64,000 nucleotides of DNA from Bradyrhizobium sp. CB1650 (GTDB lineage Bacteria > Pseudomonadota > Alphaproteobacteria > Rhizobiales > Xanthobacteraceae): NCBI RefSeq assembly GCF_029761915.1, contig NZ_CP121695.1:1951501-2015500 (forward strand), in the 5' to 3' direction. The notes under the pieces were generated by a model. The model made no database searches, was not told where the DNA came from, and saw only the letters and a list, made by a program, of their open reading frames with translations. Position numbers and translations under genes: made by a program. Shown in pieces: positions 60,654-64,000 of this stretch. Within the stretch, counting starts at the first letter, position 1, and each line of letters begins with the position of its first letter.

Positions 60654-61061
60654 GCGCTGGGCCATGCTTCTGTTCGAAGCTCGACGCCGGGCGGGTTCGC
60701 GGCTGCGCTTCGCGAGTTCTATGCCAGCTTCATCGGAGAAAACTCGCCAGAGGCCCGCGGCCGCCATCTGCTGCGCGCGTGGCTGTCACCGGTACAACTC
60801 GCCCAGTTCGATGAACACCGATACTTCGATGTGGTCGGTTGCGATACGGCCAAGCGCTACCGCATCAACTATGGGACGGCTGCGAACGTCCACGAGCTCG
60901 ACGGGGCGGGAACGCCGAGGGTGGGTTGGTGCTTCGCGCCTTCGGCACGCCTTGTGCCCGGCGACGTGATGCTCGCGCAGAAGATTGCTCTGGAAACCAA
61001 CGAGAATGCCGCGCTCTCTGTGGCGAACGAGTTTCCGCCGCGGATGCCGTTTAACCGATGA
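60654..61061 (+). CDS. Conserved hypothetical protein, start not resolved
   Basis: The frame is open from 60654 to 61061: FAAALREFYASFIGENSPEARGRHLLRAWLSPVQLAQFDEHRYFDV, then VGCDTAKRYRINYGTAANVHELDGAGTPRVGWCFAPSARLVPGDVMLAQKIALETNENAALSVANEFPPRMPFNR. This is clearly coding and resembles a known rhizobial family. No ATG or TTG opens the frame; GTG 60831 would lose the first half. An ATG at 60664 is in another frame, so a frameshift near the 5' end is possible. Confidence 0.65.
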   Translation, partial: ALGHASVRSSTPGGFAAALREFYASFIGENSPEARGRHLLRAWLSPVQLAQFDEHRYFDVVGCDTAKRYRINYGTAANVHELDGAGTPRVGWCFAPSARLVPGDVMLAQKIALETNENAALSVANEFPPRMPFNR

Positions 61062-61077
61062 TCGTAGGGAGAATGCC

Positions 61078-61935
61078 ATGCTCGATTATCCGCGCCCGCC
61101 TTATCCCAGCCAACAGCAACCGATGCCCGGTTCGACCTCGGCGATGAAGCCACGTCCGGACCATGGCGAGGACAGCTACAAGGGATCGGGCCGTCTTGCA
61201 GGCAAGAAGGCCGTCATTACCGGAGGAGACAGCGGGATCGGGCGAGCGGTGGCAATTGCATATGCCCGCGAGGGGGCCGACGTGCTCATTTCTTATCTCG
61301 ACGAGCATCAAGATGCCGAGGAGGTGAAGGCTCTCGTCGAGAAGGAAGGCCGCAAGGCTGTCTTGTTTCCCGGAGACCTGCGAAAGCCAGATTACTGCCG
61401 CGCCGTCATTAAACGCGCCGTCGATGAGTTCGGCGGGATCGATATCCTCGTCAACAATGCGGCCCATCAGGCCACGTTCAGGGATATCGCGGATATCAGT
61501 GATGACGAATGGCAGAGCACGTTCGAGGTCAACATTCATGCGATGTTCTATCTCTCCAAGGCGGCCGTTGGGCATATGAAATCGGGGTCCGCCATCATCA
61601 ACACCGCTTCCGTGAATGCCGACATGCCAAACCCCATCCTGCTGGCGTACGCGACCACAAAGGGTGCGATCCAGAACTTCACGGGCGGTCTTGCCCAGAT
61701 GCTTGCCGAAAAGGGCATACGTGTTAACGCCGTTGCGCCGGGCCCGATCTGGACGCCGCTGATCCCGTCGACCATGCCGTCGGACACGGTAAAGAACTTC
61801 GGCAAGCAGGTGCCGATGAAGCGAGCCGGCCAGCCGGCTGAACTCGCAACCGCCTATGTCATGCTGGCCGATCCGCTCTCGAGCTATACGTCCGGTGCGA
61901 CTCTCGCTGTAACAGGCGGGAAACCTTTTATCTGA
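61078..61935 (+). CDS. SDR-family oxidoreductase (YghA-like)
   Basis: 285 residues. A 40-residue leader (PRPPYPSQQQPMPGSTSAMKPRPDHGEDSYKGSGRL) is typical of the YghA-like stress SDR group. Next come the NAD(P) motif VITGGDSGIGRAVAIAYAREGADV, NNAAH, and the catalytic set Ser in INTASVN with Tyr-x3-Lys in YATTKG. The C-terminus VMLADPLSSYTSGATLAVTGGKPFI is standard. It reduces or oxidises an unknown alcohol or aldehyde. It starts 16 bases after the preceding gene with a ribosome site (AGGGAG). Confidence 0.9.
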   Translation: MLDYPRPPYPSQQQPMPGSTSAMKPRPDHGEDSYKGSGRLAGKKAVITGGDSGIGRAVAIAYAREGADVLISYLDEHQDAEEVKALVEKEGRKAVLFPGDLRKPDYCRAVIKRAVDEFGGIDILVNNAAHQATFRDIADISDDEWQSTFEVNIHAMFYLSKAAVGHMKSGSAIINTASVNADMPNPILLAYATTKGAIQNFTGGLAQMLAEKGIRVNAVAPGPIWTPLIPSTMPSDTVKNFGKQVPMKRAGQPAELATAYVMLADPLSSYTSGATLAVTGGKPFI

Positions 61936-62181
61936 TCGCGAGAGCGACGCTTGGTGTGGCGTAGTACCCGCCGCGCACGCCATTGCTAATGGCTGCGGTT
62001 TTCGTCCTGCTGGTTTATTCTTCTCGGGTTTGCCGGTCGCGGACAACGAACCCCGCCCTTGAAACCGGCGGCCATCACGGACAGGCGTTCTAGCTTCCTG
62101 GTGTTTATCGGCTCGCTACTAAATCCTGCCCGGCAGTTTTTGAGCGCCGAGCTTCGGGCTTCGTCTCAGATCGATTGCTGG

Positions 62182-62265
62182 CTAACGCCAGAACAGTGCA
62201 AGCAGCAGGATCACCGGAAGAGGAATGCCCAGCAGCCACAATAAAGCGCCTCTGCCAAGTGTCAT
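62182..62265 (-). CDS. 27-residue membrane peptide
   Basis: MTLGRGALLWLLGIPLPVIL then LLALFWR: one hydrophobic helix with a kinking IPLP motif. The ribosome site AGGAGG is perfect and 8 bases from the ATG. Similar peptides are widespread in related genomes by recollection. It is below usual annotation cut-offs. Function unknown. Confidence 0.65.
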   Translation of the reverse strand: MTLGRGALLWLLGIPLPVILLLALFWR

Positions 62266-62331
62266 GGCGCTATCCTCCTGTTGTTTCCCCGGAAAACTAA
62301 GTCCAGAAGCCACGCTCAAGTTCCTGCGACA

Positions 62332-62356
62332 GGAACGGACGATTCAACCGCGCGTT
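62332..62356 (+). promoter_or_regulatory. EcfG-type promoter for the membrane protein gene
   Basis: GGAAC (62332-62336), 16 bases, CGTT (62353-62356), 34 bases before ATG 62391. Perfect consensus. Confidence 0.75.
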
Positions 62357-62390
62357 GGAACCGGAGCATAAGCTACTGGAGGAGTTCGCC

Positions 62391-63005
62391 ATGGCTACAC
62401 GCACCGTTCCCAATGTGTTTTTTGGCTGGACTTGGTCAGCCGTACTGGCCGGCGTGTTCACTTCGTTGGTTGTCCAGATCCTGCTGACCATGCTGGGGTT
62501 CGGCATCGGTCTGCTCGCAATCGACATCCCCACTGCTGGATCGGCGCCTGCTGGCGCAGGCTGGGCCGCATTCGTGTGGTGGGCGGTCTCAGGCATCATC
62601 GCCGCATTTCTCGGTGGCGCCGTTGCGGCAGCCAATTCGCCGGATCAGACCGCCCTCGGTCGGGTCGGTCATGCGATGGCCGCCTGGGCGGTCGCAACCG
62701 TCGTGGTGGTGGGTGCAGCGGCGATGTTGCCGGCTTCGGCGACCAGCATCGCCAGCAATCTCGTCGGCCCATCATATTCCGCCAGCACGCGCGTCGCGTA
62801 TTTTTCGAACAATACAGGACGGGAAACCGTCGGCGCGACAACGAGAACTGCAACGCCCGCTCAGATTGATGCAGCCCGGAAGCACTTCGCATACGCGATG
62901 TTTGCAAGCTTCTGCGCCCTTCTTCTTGGCGCGGGAGCGGCCTACGCCGCCGGAATGGCGACCACGGGCCAGGCTGTCAAGGAAGCGGCGCGACCTGTGA
63001 CATGA
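62391..63005 (+). CDS. Membrane protein of the 'PhnA-like' rhizobial group (second)
   Basis: 204 residues with four or five helices: FFGWTWSAVLAGVFTSLVVQILLTMLGFGIGLLA, FVWWAVSGIIAAFLGGAVAA, AMAAWAVATVVVVGAAAML and FAYAMFASFCALLLGAGAAYAAGMA. A polar loop between helices 3 and 4 carries NNTGRETVGATTRT. The layout matches the larger protein at 42637-43500, so they are probably paralogues. Ribosome site GGAGGAG precedes ATG 62391. An EcfG promoter lies upstream, consistent with an envelope-stress role (inference). Confidence 0.75.
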   Translation: MATRTVPNVFFGWTWSAVLAGVFTSLVVQILLTMLGFGIGLLAIDIPTAGSAPAGAGWAAFVWWAVSGIIAAFLGGAVAAANSPDQTALGRVGHAMAAWAVATVVVVGAAAMLPASATSIASNLVGPSYSASTRVAYFSNNTGRETVGATTRTATPAQIDAARKHFAYAMFASFCALLLGAGAAYAAGMATTGQAVKEAARPVT

Positions 63006-63279
63006 CGAGTCCTAAATGGCCGAGGTTTGGTGCAGGGCGCTACGTGCACGGGTCATAACGTGACTGTGTCCTGAGGTCCGCCTTGGGTACAGGAGCGGGG
63101 TTTGGTGTCGGCGAAATCCTCCTACCGTCCAACGGATGTTTCCGTCCTACTTCCCGCACTGAGCGTAGTGCCGGCCATCACGCATCTTGGACCGGCAGAG
63201 TTCAAAAAGCAGCCTGGAACCAATGAAGTGTATCCGGCATTTGGCTTGCACCAACAGGGAGGCCATAAGGCAAAAACAT

Positions 63280-63441
63280 ATGGCTGAACCGAATGAGGAC
63301 GAGATACGAACCTACGCCCATCAGTTCTGGGAAAAGGCCGGGCGGCCTGAAGGCCGCGACAAGGAATTTTGGGAACTGGCCCAACAAGAGTTGCGGAATC
63401 AGAACAAATCTTCTCCGGTGCGCACCCCCGATAACCTCTAG
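63280..63441 (+). CDS. DUF2934 small protein
   Basis: 53 residues: EDEIRTYAHQFWEKAGRPEGRDKEFWELAQQEL is the DUF2934 motif (IRxxAYxxWExxGRPxGxxxxxWxxAxxEL). Short, cytoplasmic, unknown function; common in rhizobial stress regions. A weak ribosome site (AAGGCAAAAA) precedes it. Confidence 0.8.
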   Translation: MAEPNEDEIRTYAHQFWEKAGRPEGRDKEFWELAQQELRNQNKSSPVRTPDNL

Positions 63442-63620
63442 ATGAGCAAGAATTGCCCAATTGCGCATCTGCTGGGTTTGTGAAAACCATCCGCAGCTAG
63501 CTTGAACCCAAGACCCAATGGGGTCAGTGCGGCGCGGGGATGCCATAGTTGTCAGCACGGAGGACGTGATTCTGGTGTCACCCTAGAGGCTGACGATGTA
63601 AGGGCTGAGCCCAACGAGTC

Positions 63621-63905
63621 TTAGCGACGCGAACGCCTCTTCGTTGCGCGCCGGTTGTAGGGTGAACGGTTGATGGGCTTCAGGGAAATCCCTTCGCGCT
63701 GCGCCTTGCTGCGGATAGCCGCGACGGGACGTTGAAGTTTGACGCTCATGACTCCGGTCGGCGTGTTGCCCTTCGCGAGCTGCTTGAGCATTTTCACATC
63801 CGCGCTCGACCACGGTTCACGCGTACGACGCTTGTATGAGGGATTTGCCTTGCGCGGGCGCTTCTTGCCGATCGGCGAGCCGGGTCGGTTCCATGCTCTT
63901 GCCAT
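63621..63905 (-). CDS. Small basic SANT/Myb-like DNA-binding protein
   Basis: 94 residues, very basic. Central segment TREPWSSADVKMLKQLAKGNTPTGVMSVKLQRPVAAIRSKAQREGISL resembles a Myb/SANT or GcrA-type HTH: Trp at the start of helix 1, then a recognition helix with RPVAAIRSKA. The basic tails (KKRPRKANPSYKRR and NRRATKRRSRR) would add nonspecific DNA contacts. Possibly a nucleoid-type protein. The ribosome site AGGAGGA is strong and an EcfG-type promoter is 26 bases upstream. Confidence 0.7.
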   Translation of the reverse strand: MARAWNRPGSPIGKKRPRKANPSYKRRTREPWSSADVKMLKQLAKGNTPTGVMSVKLQRPVAAIRSKAQREGISLKPINRSPYNRRATKRRSRR

Positions 63906-63930
63906 TAGATCCTCCTGTAAGTCGTCCTTG

Positions 63931-63956
63931 AACGAGGGAATCAGCGATTCGGTTCC
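63931..63956 (-). promoter_or_regulatory. EcfG-type promoter for the SANT-like gene
   Basis: Minus strand: GGAAC (63956-63952), 17 bases, CGTT (63934-63931). Confidence 0.65.
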
Positions 63957-64000
63957 GATGACCAGGAACGGCAGGAGGGGCGGGAGGTTCTTCGTTGACC

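Overview
The window looks like chromosome from a Bradyrhizobium-type alphaproteobacterium. The evidence is high GC, many DUF1236, DUF3551 and DUF4142 secreted proteins, dispersed GC-rich palindromes, and EcfG-type promoter motifs. It divides into three parts.

Part 1 (1-14,735) is conserved chromosome. It carries the end of an M48 protease gene, a three-gene uracil catabolism (URC) cluster behind a terminator-like leader hairpin, a secreted hydrolase, a frameshifted PLP enzyme with a DauR-like regulator, a methyltransferase, a DUF2927 protein, an L,D-transpeptidase, a ThDP enzyme, small secreted proteins and a GreA/GreB-type factor. Palindromic repeats lie between several of these genes.

Part 2 (14,736-36,660) is an integrated arsenic island. 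It is bounded by a 55-bp perfect direct repeat that contains the 3' half of a tRNA-Val(CAC) gene. It starts with a tyrosine integrase and an excisionase-like gene. Next comes an ArsR gene divergent from arsenite oxidase aioBA; aioA has an in-frame TAA where the conserved substrate-pocket Glu is expected. A divergent arsenate cluster follows: an ArsR-ArsC fusion, a Trx-type ArsC, an aquaglyceroporin and a Grx-type ArsC on one side, pstS on the other. Then come ArsR, a Cys-tailed flavoprotein, two MFS transporters (one frameshifted), ArsR and ArsH. The right end holds an IS66-family element with an 8-bp target duplication and an IS4-family element nested inside it.

Part 3 (36,661 to the window end) is an older, decayed second island. 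It begins with another copy of the tRNA-Val 3' half and an integrase stub. It is rich in stress-type genes (DUF1236, DUF4142, CsbD, YciE-like ferritin, LigC-type ligase, DUF3147, DUF2934, a GH13 trehalose-synthase-like enzyme, a FAD-Rieske oxidoreductase, a PAP2 phosphatase, an SDR). At least fourteen genes are preceded by GGAAC-N16-18-GTT, so much of this part looks like one general-stress (PhyR/EcfG) regulon. It also holds several pseudogenes and a broken IS3 element next to a (GA)24 tract. The orientation of the repeats predicts the intact tRNA-Val gene to the right of the window.
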